The position numbers and the translations under genes are program-made. From contig NZ_BMMV01000019.1 in assembly GCF_014646115.1 (NCBI RefSeq), positions 118,644 through 182,643 on the forward strand: a stretch of 64,000 bases of DNA, read 5' to 3'. Positions 7,961 to 16,620 of the stretch are shown here, piece by piece. The notes under the pieces are model-generated. The model did not search any database. It worked only from the letters and a program-made list of their open reading frames with translations, and was not told the origin of the DNA. This stretch comes from Streptomyces camponoticapitis. Lineage in GTDB: Bacteria > Actinomycetota > Actinomycetes > Streptomycetales > Streptomycetaceae. The first letter of the stretch is position 1; every line of letters begins with the position of its first letter.

Positions 7961-9214
7961 ATGCCTGACTCCGCTCCCGTCGCCCCCACCGGTGCCCGAA
8001 TGCCGCTCGCCGTCTACATCCTCGGGCTGTCCGTCTTCGCCCTGGGGACCAGCGAGTTCATGCTGTCCGGGCTGCTGCCACCGATCGCCGAGGACATGGA
8101 TGTCACCATCCCGCAGGCCGGTCTGCTGATATCCGCCTTCGCGATCGGCATGGTGGTCGGCGCCCCGCTGCTCGCGGTGGCGACGCTGCGGCTGCCGCGC
8201 CGTACGACGCTCATCGCGCTGATCTCCGTCTTCGGCCTCGGCCAGGTCGCGGGCGCGCTCGCGCCCACCTACGAGGTGCTGTTCGTGTCGCGCGTCGTCA
8301 GCGCGTTCGCCTGCGCCGGTTTCTGGGCGGTCGGCGCGGCGGTCGCCATCGCGATGGTGCCGAAGACGGCACGCGCCCGCGCGATGGCCGTGATGATCGG
8401 CGGGCTGTCGATCGCGAACGTGCTCGGCGTACCGGCGGGGGCGTTCCTCGGTACGCATCTGGGCTGGCGTTCCGCGTTCTGGGCGGTCGGCGCGGCCTCC
8501 GCGGTGGCGCTGATCGGTGTCGCGACCCTCATCCCGCGCATCCCGCTGCCGGAGCGGAAGCCGGAGCTGCGCCGCGAGCTGCTGATCTACCGCGACCGCC
8601 AGGTCTGGCTCGCGATCGCCATCACGGCGCTCGCGGCGGGCGGCGTCTTCTGCGCGTTCTCCTACCTGGCCCCCCTGCTCACGGACGTGGCCGGTCTCGA
8701 CGAGAGCTGGGTCCCGACCGTGCTCGCGCTGTTCGGCGTGGGCGCGCTGATCGGCACGGTGATCGGCGGCCGGGTCGCGGACGCGCACCTCTTCGGGGTG
8801 CTGCTGAGCGGCGTGGTGGCATCGACGGTGTTCCTGGCCGCGCTGGCCCTGTTCGCGTCGAGCGCGGTGGCGGTGGTGGTGCTGTCCCTGCTGCTGGGCT
8901 TCTCGGCGTTCTTCACGGCGCCGGCGCTGAACGCCCGGATGTTCAACGTGGCGGCGGCGGCCCCGATCCTGGCGGGTGCGACGGCGACATCGGCCTTCAA
9001 CCTGGGCAACACGGGCGGCCCCTGGCTGGGCGGCACGGTGATCGACGCGGGCCTCGGCTTCGCGTCGACGGCATGGGCGGGCGCGGCGATGACGATCCTC
9101 GCGGTGGGCCTGGTGACGCTGGCGATGCGGCACCAGCGCTCGGGCGGTACGCGGCTGGTCGCGAAGGGTTCGACGGTGTCGGCGGTGCCCGGGGAGCCCG
9201 CCCGGCGCACGTGA
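7961..9214 (+). CDS. MFS drug-efflux transporter, Cmx/CmrA (chloramphenicol) type
   Basis: A 417-residue major-facilitator protein with about 12 hydrophobic helices. The N-terminal block LAVYILGLSVFALGTSEFML and the following GLLPPIAEDMDV are characteristic of the Cmx/CmrA chloramphenicol exporters of Streptomyces and Corynebacterium. It would exchange drug for protons across the membrane; the substrate is inferred from similarity. The motif-A region is weakly kept (GAPLLAVATLRLPRRTT). Start is uncertain: ATG 7961 gives the usual N-terminus, and an in-frame ATG at 7928 would add 11 residues. Neither has a clear ribosome site. Confidence 0.88.
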   Translation: MPDSAPVAPTGARMPLAVYILGLSVFALGTSEFMLSGLLPPIAEDMDVTIPQAGLLISAFAIGMVVGAPLLAVATLRLPRRTTLIALISVFGLGQVAGALAPTYEVLFVSRVVSAFACAGFWAVGAAVAIAMVPKTARARAMAVMIGGLSIANVLGVPAGAFLGTHLGWRSAFWAVGAASAVALIGVATLIPRIPLPERKPELRRELLIYRDRQVWLAIAITALAAGGVFCAFSYLAPLLTDVAGLDESWVPTVLALFGVGALIGTVIGGRVADAHLFGVLLSGVVASTVFLAALALFASSAVAVVVLSLLLGFSAFFTAPALNARMFNVAAAAPILAGATATSAFNLGNTGGPWLGGTVIDAGLGFASTAWAGAAMTILAVGLVTLAMRHQRSGGTRLVAKGSTVSAVPGEPARRT

Positions 9215-9294
9215 GGACACCTGAAGGCGCCCGAAAAGACAGAGAGGGCAGCTGAGGAGACCGAACGGGAGCGCAACACGCCCTGGGGCACGCC

Positions 9295-9564
9295 CTACCC
9301 CCCGTCCCACCGCTTCCGCTGCCGCAGCCCCGCCCCCGTCAGCCTCCGCACCAGCTCCCGCGACCCCACCTCCACGGCGCCCGCGCGCACCGCGTCCCCG
9401 TACCGGTGCGCCGGTACGTCGTAGTGGTCCCGTTCGAACGCGCGCGCCGGGCAGCCGATCCCGGCCGCGAACGCGTGCAGTTCCTCGTACGACACATCGC
9501 TCACCAGGTGCGACCACATCCGCCCGTGCCCGGGCCAGGTCGGCGGATCGATGTAGACGGTCAC
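9295..9564 (-). CDS. DUF4031 domain protein
   Basis: An 89-residue protein that begins TVYIDPPTWPGHGRMWSHLV and contains SYEELHAFA and FERDHYDVP, the recognisable DUF4031 pattern. Function is unknown. The start is the GTG at 9564, one base after the stop codon of the upstream gene (TGA-C-GTG), so translation is probably coupled. The similarity begins exactly here, although the frame stays open to 9891. Confidence 0.8.
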   Translation of the reverse strand: MTVYIDPPTWPGHGRMWSHLVSDVSYEELHAFAAGIGCPARAFERDHYDVPAHRYGDAVRAGAVEVGSRELVRRLTGAGLRQRKRWDGG

Positions 9565-9565
9565 G

Positions 9566-9964
9566 TCACCCGGCTCCCAGAACCGCGCCCAGCGACCCCA
9601 CCGGAGCCACCACGACCGCCGCCTTGCCGCACACCCAGTGCGGATCCGCGCCCAGCTCCGGCTCGATCTCCAGCGCGTGCGGCCCGCCCTCCGCCGCGAG
9701 CTCGGTCCGGGACTCACCGCAGACGGGGCAGAGCGGCCACCGCCCGTGTGTCTCCAGGAGGGCGTCCTGTACGTCCTGGGCGACCAGCCCGGCGACGAAG
9801 TCGATCCCCTCCGGCCACTGCTCCACCCACCAGCGCCGGTGCGACACGGCGTCTTCCACCAAAGAGACGATCTCGGCCCGCGCGACGTCACCCGCCGCGA
9901 GGTCGGCGAGGACCAGGGCGCGTGCGGTGTGCAGCGCCTGTTCCAGGGGGTTCATGTCTTCCAT
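9566..9964 (-). CDS. Conserved hypothetical protein with CxxC pair
   Basis: A 132-residue acidic protein of no recognised family. An alpha-helical N-terminal half (ALHTARALVLADLAAGDVARAEI) is followed by a small possible zinc site, CPVCGES, and a later WVCG cysteine. ATG 9964 has GGGGG just upstream; an internal ATG at 9955 is an alternative. It is the first gene of a two-gene unit with the DUF4031 gene. Confidence 0.65.
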   Translation of the reverse strand: MEDMNPLEQALHTARALVLADLAAGDVARAEIVSLVEDAVSHRRWWVEQWPEGIDFVAGLVAQDVQDALLETHGRWPLCPVCGESRTELAAEGGPHALEIEPELGADPHWVCGKAAVVVAPVGSLGAVLGAG

Positions 9965-10035
9965 GCCCCCATTGTCGTACGCCGCCGCCGCGCCCCGCGG
10001 GAGCGACCGCGAGAACCCTTGACGCCCTCCCGTCC

Positions 10036-10050
10036 TGAAATTATCTTTCA
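10036..10050. promoter_or_regulatory. Candidate MurR/RpiR operator
   Basis: TGAAATTATCTTTCA has 5-bp inverted arms (TGAAA/TTTCA) and ends three bases before the regulator's start codon. TGAAA-N5-TTTCA is the form often bound by RpiR-family proteins, so autoregulation is likely. Confidence 0.5.
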
Positions 10051-10053
10051 CTC

Positions 10054-10971
10054 GTGACCAGTGACGTGAAGGAAATTTACAGCGGCGGCGCCCCGCCGGC
10101 CCCCGCCGCCCTCGCGGCGAAGGTGCGCACCCTCGCGCCCTCCATGACCCGCTCGATGCAGCGCGTCGCCGAAGCCGTGGCCGCCGACCCCGCGGGCACC
10201 GCCGCCCTCACCGTCACCGGTCTCGCCGAGCTCACCGGCACGAGTGAGGCCACCGTCGTCAGGACCGCCCGCCTCCTCGGCTACCCGGGCTACCGCGATC
10301 TGCGTCTCGCCCTCGCCGGCCTCGCCGCCCACCAGGAGTCCGGCGCCGCCCCGGCGGTCACCGCCGACATCGCGGTCGACGACCCGATCGCCGACGTCGT
10401 CGCCAAACTGGCCTACGACGAGCAGCAGACCCTCGCCGACACGGCGGCCGGGCTCGACACCGTCCAGCTCGGCGCCGTCATCACCGCCGCCGCCAACGCG
10501 CGCCGCATCGACATCTACGGCGTGGGCGCGAGCGGTCTCGTCGGCATGGACCTCGCGCAGAAGCTCCTGCGCATCGGCCTGATAGCCCACGCGCACAGCG
10601 ATCCGCACCTCGCCGTCACCAACGCCGTGCAGCTCAGGGCGGGCGACGTGGCCATAGCGATCACGCACTCCGGCTCGACGGGGGACGTCATAGAGCCGCT
10701 GCGCGTGGCCTTCGACCGGGGCGCGACGACGGTCGCGATCACCGGCCGCCCGGACGGCGCGGTCTCGCAGTACGCGGATCATGTCCTCACCACGTCCACG
10801 GCCCGCGAGAGCGAGCTGCGGCCCGCGGCGATGTCCAGCCGTACGAGCCAACTCCTCGTCGTGGACTGCCTGTTCGTGGGCGTCGCACAGCGGACGTACG
10901 AGACGGCCGCACCCGCGCTCGCCGCGTCCTACGAGGCGCTGGCGCACCGCCACTCGCCGCGCACGCGCTGA
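10054..10971 (+). CDS. MurR/RpiR family transcriptional regulator
   Basis: A 305-residue regulator with an N-terminal RpiR-type helix-turn-helix (about residues 30-100: SMTRSMQRVAEAVAADPAG, LAELTGTSEATVVRTARLLGYPGY) and a C-terminal SIS sugar-phosphate-binding domain (IYGVGASGLVGMDLAQKL, AITHSGSTGDVIEPL). MurR-type members sense MurNAc-6-phosphate. This fits the next gene, the etherase murQ, about 90 bp downstream on the same strand. GTG 10054 is used as start; the transcript leader is very short because the candidate operator abuts it. The gene diverges from the DUF4031 pair. Confidence 0.9.
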   Translation: MTSDVKEIYSGGAPPAPAALAAKVRTLAPSMTRSMQRVAEAVAADPAGTAALTVTGLAELTGTSEATVVRTARLLGYPGYRDLRLALAGLAAHQESGAAPAVTADIAVDDPIADVVAKLAYDEQQTLADTAAGLDTVQLGAVITAAANARRIDIYGVGASGLVGMDLAQKLLRIGLIAHAHSDPHLAVTNAVQLRAGDVAIAITHSGSTGDVIEPLRVAFDRGATTVAITGRPDGAVSQYADHVLTTSTARESELRPAAMSSRTSQLLVVDCLFVGVAQRTYETAAPALAASYEALAHRHSPRTR

Positions 10972-11061
10972 ACCGCACGCGCGCCCGCGCGCACCGCTTC
11001 ACCGCACGCCAACGGGGCTTCCTCAGGTTTCTGCCAGCTCGCCAGAAAGAGCCGCTTCTCC

Positions 11062-12066
11062 ATGACCTCCATGCCCACCGACGCCTCTTCGACGTCCGGC
11101 GCCGGTAGTTCCGCCTCCTCCTCTCCTTCTTACGGCGAGCTCCGCGCCGAACTCGCGACGCTCACCACCGAGGCGTTCCGCCCCGAACTCGCCGAGATCG
11201 ACCGCCGGTCCACCGAGGAGATCGCCCGTGTCATGAACGGCGAGGACCAGACCGTCCCCGCCGCCGTCGCCGCGCAGCTCCCCCGTATCGCCGATGCCAT
11301 CGACGCCACCGCCGAGCGCATGGCCCGCGGCGGCAGGCTGATCTACGCGGGCGCCGGCACGGCCGGCCGCCTCGGCATCCTGGACGCGAGCGAGTGCCCT
11401 CCCACCTTCAACACCGACCCCTCGGAGGTTGTCGGCCTCATCGCGGGCGGTCCGGGCGCGATGGTCAAGGCCGTCGAGGGCGCCGAGGACTCCAAGGAGC
11501 TGGCGGCCTCGGACCTGGACGAGCTGAAGGTGGACGTGAACGACACGGTCGTCGGCATCTCGGCCTCCGGCCGCACGCCGTACGCGATCGGCGCGGTCGA
11601 GCACGCGCGCGCCCTGGGCGCGCTCACCATCGGCCTGTCCTGCAACGCGGACAGCGCGCTCGCGGCCGCCGCCGAGCACGGCCTGGAAATCGTCGTGGGT
11701 CCCGAACTGCTCACCGGATCAACGCGGTTGAAGGCCGGTACGGCGCAGAAGCTGGTCCTCAACATGATCTCGACGATCACGATGATCCGCCTCGGCAAGA
11801 CGTACGGAAACCTCATGGTCGACGTCCGCGCCTCCAACGACAAGCTGCGGGCCCGCTCCCGCCGCATCGTCGCGCTCGCGACGGGCGCGCCGGACGAGGA
11901 GATCGAGGCCGCGTTGACGGCGACGGACGGCGAGGTCAAGAACGCGATCCTGACGATTCTCGGCGCGGTCGACGGCCCCACGGCGGCCGAGCTGCTGGCA
12001 GAATCACACGGCCATCTGCGGGTGGCACTCCAGGCATCGAAGAACAGCGACCGCACGTCGAAGTAG
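11062..12066 (+). CDS. murQ: N-acetylmuramic acid 6-phosphate etherase
   Basis: A 334-residue SIS-domain lyase that splits MurNAc-6-phosphate into GlcNAc-6-phosphate and D-lactate during cell-wall recycling. The signature GRLIYAGAGTAGRLGILDAS followed by ECPPTF is complete, and AEIDRRSTEEIARVMNGEDQ at the N-terminus and the C-terminal VDVRASNDKLRARS block are typical. A Ser/Thr-rich 25-residue N-terminal extension precedes the family core. The GlcNAc-6-phosphate made would be handled by NagA, also encoded in the window. Control by the upstream MurR-like regulator is likely. Confidence 0.96.
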   Translation: MTSMPTDASSTSGAGSSASSSPSYGELRAELATLTTEAFRPELAEIDRRSTEEIARVMNGEDQTVPAAVAAQLPRIADAIDATAERMARGGRLIYAGAGTAGRLGILDASECPPTFNTDPSEVVGLIAGGPGAMVKAVEGAEDSKELAASDLDELKVDVNDTVVGISASGRTPYAIGAVEHARALGALTIGLSCNADSALAAAAEHGLEIVVGPELLTGSTRLKAGTAQKLVLNMISTITMIRLGKTYGNLMVDVRASNDKLRARSRRIVALATGAPDEEIEAALTATDGEVKNAILTILGAVDGPTAAELLAESHGHLRVALQASKNSDRTSK

Positions 12067-12079
12067 AGGACCACCGCCC

Positions 12080-12697
12080 ATGACCACGGCCCCCGCCGCA
12101 GACGCCCGCCCCTCCATATCCCGCGCCGAGCTGCGCGGCCGCGCGACCGGCGTGGGCGTGATGGCCTTCTTCGGCCTCGGCTGGACGGCCTGCGGCGTGA
12201 CGGACATGCCGGTCACGGCGGGCCGCGCGGTATTCGCGCTGGGGGTGGCCGTCACGATCACCTTCGCGGTGCTGGGCTCCCGCATGAGCCGCCGGGCGGC
12301 CGACGCCCCGACGAGCGGCGAGCCGACCGCGGACCGCAAGAAGAAGGCGGGGCTGCGCTTCGCCCTGGTGGTCGTGGCGGAGTGGGTCGCGATCTTCGTG
12401 ATCGCCCGGGTCCTGGTGGCCACGGACCACGCGGAGGCCATCCCGGCCTTCGTCGCGGCGGTGGTGGGCGTCCACTTCTTCCCGCTGGCCCGGCTGTTCG
12501 GGGTCCGCGTGTACCACCTCACGGGAGCGGCGATATGCGCGGCGGCACTGGCGGCGGCCGTACTGGCCCCGCTGACCTCGACGCCCGCCCTCTGGACGGC
12601 ACTCCCGGGCTTCGGCTCGGCTGCGGCGCTGTACGCGACGAGCGTGAGCCTGCTGCGCACGCCTCCGCACGGTATGGGGCGTGACGGAGACCAGTAA
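12080..12697 (+). CDS. Four-helix membrane protein of unknown function
   Basis: A 205-residue protein with about five hydrophobic stretches (GVGVMAFFGLGW, AVFALGVAVTITFAVLG, FALVVVAEWVAIFVIARVLVA, the AIPAFVAAVVGVHFFPLARLF region, and AAICAAALAAAVLAPL). A polar Arg/Lys/Glu loop near residues 65-90 lies between them. It starts 13 bp after the murQ stop, so it is probably cotranscribed. No family assigned. Confidence 0.75.
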   Translation: MTTAPAADARPSISRAELRGRATGVGVMAFFGLGWTACGVTDMPVTAGRAVFALGVAVTITFAVLGSRMSRRAADAPTSGEPTADRKKKAGLRFALVVVAEWVAIFVIARVLVATDHAEAIPAFVAAVVGVHFFPLARLFGVRVYHLTGAAICAAALAAAVLAPLTSTPALWTALPGFGSAAALYATSVSLLRTPPHGMGRDGDQ

Positions 12698-12722
12698 CCC
12701 CCTCGCGGGCGCCGAGTCGCGT

Positions 12723-13328
12723 TCAGGCAGGGAACGCCGCGGTGTCCAGCGTCGTCCCGAACGGCTCGGGCAACTCGATCGGCTTCCCGAACGGGACCTG
12801 CTCGGAGTGCTTGTACGTACCGTCCTCGTTCGGCTCGGTGAAAAGAGTGACGATGGGACCGCGCGTGTCGAACCGGTCGATGAGCAGGTAGAGGGGAACC
12901 AGCGCGCGGGCATAGGCGCGGTACTTCTTCGTCCGGTCGTCCCGTGCGTTGCCCTTCGAGGTGATCTCCACGATGAGCAGGGCGTCCGCGGCGTCCACTG
13001 GGTCGTTACTGTCCGGATCGACGGCATCGACGGCGTCGGAGGGCATGACCACGAGGTCCGGCACGTAGAGCTTGTCCAGCGACGCGATGTGCACGCCGAG
13101 AGTCTGGTAGATCTCCAAGTCCTCGGACAGTTTCCGGTAGAGCGCGCGCTGTACTTTGGCTGCGATGCCGTTGTGGTGCGCGTGCGGCGGCGGGACCAAG
13201 ACGATCTGCGCTTCGTCGATCTCGGCGCGCCACCCGTCGGGCACGTCCAGTTCACGCCATGTCTCCAGCAGGTACTCCCACGGGCGGAACTCAGATGACG
13301 GGTCGTTCTCGACCATCGCGGCGGTCAT
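12723..13328 (-). CDS. Uma2 family (putative restriction endonuclease-like) protein
   Basis: A 201-residue protein with the Uma2/DUF820 fold, a PD-(D/E)xK nuclease-like family very common in Streptomyces and cyanobacteria. Visible catalytic-type elements are VPDLVVMPSD (the PD aspartate), then ALLIVEITSKGN (the ExK-like motif) and TKKYRAYARALVPLYLLID. Activity is not established for most members. ATG 13328 is chosen because AGAAGGGA lies just upstream; a longer frame to 13412 has no such support. Confidence 0.85.
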   Translation of the reverse strand: MTAAMVENDPSSEFRPWEYLLETWRELDVPDGWRAEIDEAQIVLVPPPHAHHNGIAAKVQRALYRKLSEDLEIYQTLGVHIASLDKLYVPDLVVMPSDAVDAVDPDSNDPVDAADALLIVEITSKGNARDDRTKKYRAYARALVPLYLLIDRFDTRGPIVTLFTEPNEDGTYKHSEQVPFGKPIELPEPFGTTLDTAAFPA

Positions 13329-13511
13329 CGTGCGTCCCTTCTCTGTGGCCTGGGTAAAGCGAGCGTAGATCGCCAGATGGGCGGTTCCCACCACCTTTGC
13401 CCGGCCTCTCACGATCGGGTGACGAACGCAGCGACCTGCCCTTGCCCGGCCCGCGTCCCGCTCCCCCGGGCGGCCGACCCGCCCGGGGAAGGACGGCGCC
13501 CTATGCCGGAC

Positions 13512-13745
13512 TCATGGCAGGCGCCGGGCGCGGTTCATCTCCGTCACCTTCGCGCGCAGCGTCTCGTTCGGCGGGGCCGGGTGGATCCAGCCCGGTGGAC
13601 AGTCCCACTCCACACCGCCGCCCGGCGGTCGTAGCTGTACGCAGTCGTGCTCCAGGCCCATCACCTGACCCACGCGACCGTCACGCGAGTCGACCGCGTA
13701 CGTCCCGACCTCCGGCACGAACCCGCCGTCGGCGCAGCCGCTCAC
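13512..13745 (-). CDS. Small hypothetical protein
   Basis: A 77-residue protein starting at the GTG at 13745, whose GTGA overlaps the upstream gene's stop by 4 bp. It contains VGTYAVDSRDGRVGQVM, LRPPGGGVEWDCPPGW and a C-terminal NETLRAKVTEMNRARR. Small proteins of this look frequently accompany DUF397/DUF5753 loci in Streptomyces. No function known. Confidence 0.65.
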   Translation of the reverse strand: MSGCADGGFVPEVGTYAVDSRDGRVGQVMGLEHDCVQLRPPGGGVEWDCPPGWIHPAPPNETLRAKVTEMNRARRLP

Positions 13746-13954
13746 GACCGGACCCCTTCCAGCACGTCGGCCATGCGCCGCGCGGTCGCCAGGTTGCAAC
13801 GGCCCAGCTCCACCAGCGGATTGGCCGGCTCGTCGCCCGAGCACGAGACCGGGTCGATCCGCAGCGACGGCAGCGTGATCCCCGCCGCCGCGAGGCCGGA
13901 CCGCAACCTCTCGACGGCCTCCTCGGCCGCCCTTACCTGATCCGCAGCCGCCAT
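13742..13954 (-). CDS. Small hypothetical helical protein
   Basis: A 70-residue protein: a long helix (AAADQVRAAEEAVERLRSGL), then ITLPSLRIDPVSCSG and a second helix (LVELGRCNLATARRMADVLE). Start ATG 13954 has only a weak AAGAG upstream; the frame stays open to an ATG at 14032. Overlaps the next gene by GTGA, so the two are translationally coupled. It diverges from the XRE regulator, with which such genes are commonly paired. Confidence 0.65.
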   Translation of the reverse strand: MAAADQVRAAEEAVERLRSGLAAAGITLPSLRIDPVSCSGDEPANPLVELGRCNLATARRMADVLEGVRS

Positions 13955-14104
13955 GCGCCGCTCTTTCACAGTCTTGTCCACTGAACGCCAACTCCACTCT
14001 GAGTGCTCGCTTTCACCACACAGAGTGGTCATCGCTGGTTAGCCTGAACAGAGACATCCGGCCAACAAGCGCACGTGATTAACGTTCTGCCGATGGGAGC
14101 TGCC

Positions 14105-14947
14105 ATGCCCGGACCCAAGAAGCTCGACCCGTCGTCGTCACCACGCGCGCTGCTGGGAGCGGAGCTTCGGTACGCCCGAGAGAGGGCGGGGATGACCCAG
14201 GAGGCGCTGGGCGCGCCGCTGTTCGTGAGTGGGGCGTTCATCGGCCAACTTGAGGCGGGCACGCGGCGGATGCAACGGGAGTACGCGGTGAAGCTGGACG
14301 AGATCCTGGGCACGGCGGGGTTCTTCGGGCGGAACTGCGACGCGGCGACGAAGTCGAAGTACCCGGACCACTTCGCCGCGGCTGCGGAGGCGGAGGCCAT
14401 CGCGACGGCGATCAAGGAGTACGCGCCGCAGCTGATTCCAGGGCTCTTGCAGACTCGGGCGTACGCGCGGGCCGTCTTCTACGCGTACCAGCCCACAGCG
14501 ACGGACGACGTCATCGACCAACTAGTCGAGGCGAGGCTGGAGCGGGCCAAGCTGCTGTCCGATCCAACCACCCCGCTGTTCTGGGGAGTTTTGGACGAGG
14601 CGACGTTGCGACGGCAGGTCGGCGACACGACGGTGATGGCCAAGGCACTGGGACATGTGGCCGATCTGATGCGCCGCCGCCGCATCATCGTGCAGGTGCT
14701 CCCGTTCCACGCGGGCGCGCACGCGGCAATGGGCGGTGGCCTGAAGCTGATGTCCTTCTCCGACGCACCGCCACTCGCCTACCTCCAGGGGGCGGGCTCG
14801 GGACAACTGCTGGACGATCCGGCCTCGGTTTCGCAACACGAGCTGGCTTACGATTTGCTGGGGGCCGATGCGTTGTCACCACGCGAATCTCTGGCTCTGA
14901 TCGAACAGTTGGCGGAGGATTACGACCATGAAACGCAGCAGCCATGA
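14105..14947 (+). CDS. XRE-type HTH regulator with DUF5753 domain
   Basis: A 280-residue regulator. An N-terminal helix-turn-helix (about residues 17-70: LGAELRYARERAGMTQEAL, FVSGAFIGQLEAGTRR) is followed by the DUF5753 domain (IKEYAPQLIPGLLQTRAYAR, FWGVLDEATLRRQVG, IIVQVLPFHAGAHAAMGGG). This architecture is specific to actinobacteria, with dozens of copies per Streptomyces genome, nearly always next to a DUF397 gene as here. ATG 14105 has GGGAG about 6 bp upstream; GTG 14075 is an alternative. The 3' end overlaps the DUF397 start by 20 bp. Confidence 0.9.
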   Translation: MPGPKKLDPSSSPRALLGAELRYARERAGMTQEALGAPLFVSGAFIGQLEAGTRRMQREYAVKLDEILGTAGFFGRNCDAATKSKYPDHFAAAAEAEAIATAIKEYAPQLIPGLLQTRAYARAVFYAYQPTATDDVIDQLVEARLERAKLLSDPTTPLFWGVLDEATLRRQVGDTTVMAKALGHVADLMRRRRIIVQVLPFHAGAHAAMGGGLKLMSFSDAPPLAYLQGAGSGQLLDDPASVSQHELAYDLLGADALSPRESLALIEQLAEDYDHETQQP

Positions 14948-15206
14948 GCACAATCTGAGTGCAGCGACCTGGCACAAGTCCACCTACAGCGGTCCGAGCG
15001 GCGGCGACTGCTTGGAGATGGCCACCTGGCGCAAGTCCACATACAGCGACGGCAGCGGCGGTGACTGCCTCGAAGTCGCCGACGGGCTCGCCGACATCGT
15101 CCCCGTCCGTGACTCCAAGTCCCCCGAACTCCCCGGCATCGTGTTCCCCGCCCCGGCCTGGTCCGCGTTCGTGGCGAACCTCAAGAGCGGGTCGCCCCTC
15201 GGCTAG
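14928..15206 (+). CDS. DUF397 protein with duplicated N-terminal motif
   Basis: A 92-residue DUF397 protein, the small partner of the preceding regulator. The family opening W-x-KS-x-YS-...-GGDCLE occurs twice, near residues 15-30 and 34-50, followed by the single normal ending (VRDSKSPELPGIVFPAPAWSAFV). Such proteins probably antagonise their cognate XRE protein, as described for a few pairs, but the role here is inferred. The double copy makes it longer than the usual 60-70 residues. Confidence 0.88.
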   Translation: MKRSSHEHNLSAATWHKSTYSGPSGGDCLEMATWRKSTYSDGSGGDCLEVADGLADIVPVRDSKSPELPGIVFPAPAWSAFVANLKSGSPLG

Positions 15207-15214
15207 CCACCGCC

Positions 15215-15898
15215 GTGCTTCTCTTCCTCACCTGGTTCGTCGTCGCCGGCCTGGGGTTCTTCACGCTCATCTTCGTCGTCCTTCCTCTGACGGACGAGTT
15301 GCTGACCACCTCCGGGTCGAAGATCGCCAACGTCCTTACGTGGGCGGCTCTGATCCTGTTCTCGCCGGTGATCGTGGCGACGCTGCCCGTCTGGGGTCCG
15401 ATCTGGGGTTTCGGCACGATCCGCAGGATCCTGTCGGACCGCGCGTACGCGAAGCGCTGTGTGGCGGACGCCGTCGCCGCCAAGGGCGTCCCGATACCCC
15501 GGAGCGCGAGGACTCAGCTCGTCCGCACGGTCACCGAAGGCGCCGTCGAGCGGGAGCGCGCCGCGACGAAGCGGCTGGCGGCGCAGACGGTGATCGCGCA
15601 TGTGGAGGGCCGCCAGGAGTTCCGGGCTGCCCTCCACGAGCGATTCGATCCGGACTCCTGGTTCGCCGAGGAACTGAGCCACCGCTACGTGCTCCGTTCG
15701 GAGACCACCCTGCTCCGGGACGCCGCCCGAGCCCTGTCCGCGCGCGACGCGGACACCAACGCCAACATGCGGGAGCTGCTGGTGCGTTGGCGGTCGGCCT
15801 GGGAGACGTACTACGCGCTGAGCGCGGGCCGCAGAACGAAGCCGGTGCTCACCGACATCGCGCTCCACCTCCCCCGCCGCGCTCGTCCCAAGGGCTAG
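15215..15898 (+). CDS. Hypothetical membrane protein
   Basis: A 227-residue protein with two N-terminal membrane segments (LLFLTWFVVAGLGFFTLIFVVL and VLTWAALILFSPVIVATL), then a soluble Arg/Ala-rich helical domain of about 150 residues. GTG 15215 starts 9 bp after the DUF397 stop. No family recognised; conserved context with the regulator pair is uncertain. Confidence 0.65.
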   Translation: MLLFLTWFVVAGLGFFTLIFVVLPLTDELLTTSGSKIANVLTWAALILFSPVIVATLPVWGPIWGFGTIRRILSDRAYAKRCVADAVAAKGVPIPRSARTQLVRTVTEGAVERERAATKRLAAQTVIAHVEGRQEFRAALHERFDPDSWFAEELSHRYVLRSETTLLRDAARALSARDADTNANMRELLVRWRSAWETYYALSAGRRTKPVLTDIALHLPRRARPKG

Positions 15899-15974
15899 CC
15901 GAGCCCCTGTGGAACAGGTGGGGGCGTTCGTACAATTCGCCACCCAGTCACCGCCGGGATCAGGGGGACGTCTC

Positions 15975-16569
15975 ATGCGCCGCATGCTGCTCGGGTTCGT
16001 CGTCTTCGGCGCGTTGGTGATGGCCGCCGGGGTATGGGTGGGGGTCCGGTTCGAGTGGGCCGGCGGGGCGGCGCTGATCACCTCGGGCGCGGTCATGGCG
16101 GCCCTCGGCCGTATGGGATACCGGCAGCGCCTTGCCCTCGAAGCACGGGCGGCGGCCCACCGGCCTGGCGGAGTTGTGCGGCGGCGACCGGCCGGACCCG
16201 GGCCCGCTGGAGCGTTCGTTCCCGCCGCGCTCGCGGCCGTACCTGGTGCACACGGACGGACTCGTGCTCGTCACCCACGAGTGGAGGCTTGTGATCCCCT
16301 GGGACGCGGTACGCGTCGTATGGCACCGCAAAGAGCTCGCCCACCCCGGGCCGGCTCTCTGCGAGCCGGCCCGGGACGGCACACGGGAGCATTTGCCGCT
16401 CCTCGGTTCGCGGCGGCAGGAGGAACTGTCGGCCGTGATCGTGGACCGCACCCGGGACCGGATCACCCGGCGGATCCGCGAGGTCTACGACCGCCAGGGC
16501 AAGGTACGGCTGGGTGAGCTGACGCTGACGACGACGGACGGACGCTGGCCGCGATGGTGCCGGAGCTGA
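15975..16569 (+). pseudogene. Frameshifted two-TM protein with a PH-like soluble domain
   Basis: The frame from ATG 15975 (GGGGGA 7 bp upstream) gives two good membrane segments (MLLGFVVFGALVMAAGVWVG, GAALITSGAVMAALG) and then turns into low-quality Pro/Arg sequence. A frame shifted by +1 takes over near 16132 and reads sensibly (GLAELCGGDRPDPGPLERSF, YLVHTDGLVLVTHEWRLVIP, VRVVWHRKE) to the TGA at 16567-16569. Joined, the parts resemble a membrane-anchored YcxB/PH-like protein. The break lies between about 16115 and 16160. Alternatives are a sequencing indel or two separate genes, the second from TTG 16132. Confidence 0.55.
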
Positions 16570-16620
16570 GCACGGCGACGGGTCTGCTCAGGGAACTGTC
16601 CGGTTCCGCCATCGCCTGGT

